Shown: positions 14,580 through 15,714 of the stretch, piece by piece
Position numbering within the stretch: the first letter of the stretch is position 1
Layout of the letters: the number at the start of each line of letters is the position of its first letter
DNA from: an uncultured Litorivicinus sp.
GTDB taxonomy: Bacteria; Pseudomonadota; Gammaproteobacteria; Pseudomonadales; Litorivicinaceae
Direction: 5' to 3'
Length of the DNA stretch: 15,714 bases
Assembly: GCA_938091715.1 (NCBI GenBank)
Contig: CALKMT010000012.1
Location: 1 to 15,714 of the forward strand
Translations under genes and position numbers: made by a program
Notes under the pieces: generated by a model
Databases searched by the model: none
What the model saw: only the letters and a program-made list of their open reading frames with translations
What the model was told of the DNA's origin: nothing

Positions 14580-15714
14580 ATGGAAACGAAACCGTCCTGG
14601 ATCAAGGGATTGCTAATTCGACTGTGTTTGATTGCAGTCGTTGTCGTCGGGGGATGGTTGCTGTGGCTCAACGCTCGCGTTGTCGCCCAACTGGACGACT
14701 TCGATTGGGAAATCCCTGCCCAGGTCTTTTCCCGACCTCTAGAAGTCTATCAAGGCGCGCCCATCTCGGCTGAGCAACTGGAAAGCGAACTTCAAGGATT
14801 GGGTTACCGCAAGGGCTCGACACAGCGGGCTGGGTTCTATCAACGCTCAAACCAGGGCATCGAGGTGCATACCCGGGGCTTTCGATTCCCGGATGGGCCG
14901 GAAAGCCCGCAGGTGGTCGTGCTTCAGTTTGCCGACCGTAAAGTCAGCGCGATTCAAGGCCCCTCGGTGTTCCGCCTCGAACCCGCCCTGATCGGCACGT
15001 TGTTGCCAGGCAGTGGCGAGGACCGAGAGTTTCTTGACGCCGAACGCACGCCGCCACTGCTGAGACAGGGCTTGATTGCGGTCGAGGACCGGCGTTTTGA
15101 TCAGCATTTCGGTGTCGATCCCCGTGGGCTGGCTCGTGCTATGTGGGCGAATGTGACCGCGGGCCGAGTGGTGGAGGGGGGCAGCACCCTGACTCAGCAG
15201 TTGGTCAAGAATCTGTTTCTTGACCGCTCCCGCACGTTGACCCGCAAGTTAAACGAGGCGGCCATGGCGTTGCTGGTGGATTGGCACTACCCCAAAGACT
15301 TCATTTTGCAGGCCTACATCAACCAGGTTTATCTGGGTCAGGCTGGCCGGCGGGCCATCCACGGGTTTTCCAAGGCCGCGCGATACTGGTTCGCACGCCC
15401 CTTGGACGAGCTAAACGCCAGTGAGCTTGCGCTGATGGTGGGTTTGGTCAAAGGGCCAAACGCTTACCATCCAAGGCGTAACCCTGAACGAGCACGCCAG
15501 CGACGAGATGCCATTCTGGCGGTATGGAAACGAGAAGGTTTGTTGACCGCGGCGCAGTTTGAGCTCGAGCGCGCGCGCCCCCTCGGCGTCAGTTCGCGCC
15601 CTGGGCATCTGCAGGGTCGTTACCCCGGGTTTATGCGCTTAGTCCGCCAGGAGCTGAATCAGTCGTACAGCCCCGAGGCATTGCAAACACAGGGTTTGCA
15701 GGTGTTTACCACGC
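14580..15714 (+). CDS. mrcB: Penicillin-binding protein 1B, N-terminal half (runs off the window)
   Basis: PBP1b is a bifunctional murein synthase: a glycosyltransferase polymerises lipid II and a transpeptidase crosslinks the strands. The 378 codons present cover a short cytoplasmic tail, a membrane anchor (residues 10-30), a UB2H-like region (about 45-125, where LpoB binds in E. coli) and a complete GT51 domain. Catalytic motifs are AVEDRRF with E169, GGSTLTQQLVKNLF from residue 200, and RKLNEAAMALL with E226. The E169-E226 spacing of 57 equals that of E233 and E290 in E. coli PBP1b. The closing motif reads ILQAYINQVYLGQ, where E. coli has ILELYMNEVYLGQ. RPLGV after the domain is also conserved. 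The SxxK transpeptidase domain lies beyond the right edge. ATG at 14580 has no clear ribosome-binding site. Confidence 0.96.
   Translation, partial: METKPSWIKGLLIRLCLIAVVVVGGWLLWLNARVVAQLDDFDWEIPAQVFSRPLEVYQGAPISAEQLESELQGLGYRKGSTQRAGFYQRSNQGIEVHTRGFRFPDGPESPQVVVLQFADRKVSAIQGPSVFRLEPALIGTLLPGSGEDREFLDAERTPPLLRQGLIAVEDRRFDQHFGVDPRGLARAMWANVTAGRVVEGGSTLTQQLVKNLFLDRSRTLTRKLNEAAMALLVDWHYPKDFILQAYINQVYLGQAGRRAIHGFSKAARYWFARPLDELNASELALMVGLVKGPNAYHPRRNPERARQRRDAILAVWKREGLLTAAQFELERARPLGVSSRPGHLQGRYPGFMRLVRQELNQSYSPEALQTQGLQVFTT

Overview
The window carries core chromosomal genes of a gammaproteobacterium. GC is fairly high, spacing is very tight, and GTG or TTG starts are common. The gene order rpe-gph-trpE-(insert)-trpG-trpD-trpC, followed nearby by crp, an OsmC-family gene and coq7, recalls Pseudomonas. 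A djlA gene divergent from lptD is the arrangement known from enterics. I infer a Pseudomonas- or Oceanospirillum-like free-living, probably marine, gammaproteobacterium, but I cannot name the species. I found no tRNA, rRNA, CRISPR array, insertion sequence, phage gene or intergenic gap over 300 bases.

Layout. (1) 1-2217, minus: lptD, the outer-membrane LPS translocon, with its C-terminal end off the left edge. (2) 2278-3039, plus: djlA, a membrane-anchored J-domain co-chaperone, divergent from lptD across 60 bp. (3) 3090-9565, plus: one compact run of eight genes, rpe, gph, trpE, a voltage-gated cation channel, trpG, trpD, trpC and a DUF2489-like membrane protein. Almost every junction is a 4-base stop/start overlap, so it very probably forms one operon joining pentose-phosphate/phosphoglycolate metabolism, tryptophan synthesis and an ion channel. 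(4) 9538-11765, minus: crp (Vfr-like), a fructosamine-kinase-family gene coupled to it by a TAATG overlap, a terminator, and a DUF1499 membrane protein that converges on the trp operon. (5) 11907-12353, plus: an OsmC-family protein divergent from crp. (6) 12350-14525, minus: coq7 and, upstream and overlapping it, an APH-like/P-loop kinase fusion. (7) 14580-15714, plus: mrcB (PBP1b), with its transpeptidase domain off the right edge.

How the genes work together. Several are envelope functions: LptD, DjlA, PBP1b, the channel and two small membrane proteins. The trp genes make the first four activities of tryptophan synthesis from chorismate to indole-glycerol phosphate; trpF, trpB and trpA are not here. 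Rpe supplies or drains pentose phosphates, which link to the PRPP used by TrpD.

The most distinctive item is the complete single-domain BacNaV-type channel embedded between trpE and trpG. Its pore filter reads TLEDWTD, with acidic residues at the positions engineered into related channels to make them calcium-selective. In Pseudomonas aeruginosa the trpE-trpG interval holds the R/F-pyocin cluster, so this may be a shared insertion point. A second item of note is the APH/P-loop fusion, which departs from consensus at both of its presumed metal-binding positions. I did not find convincing evidence of a wholly new multi-gene system.
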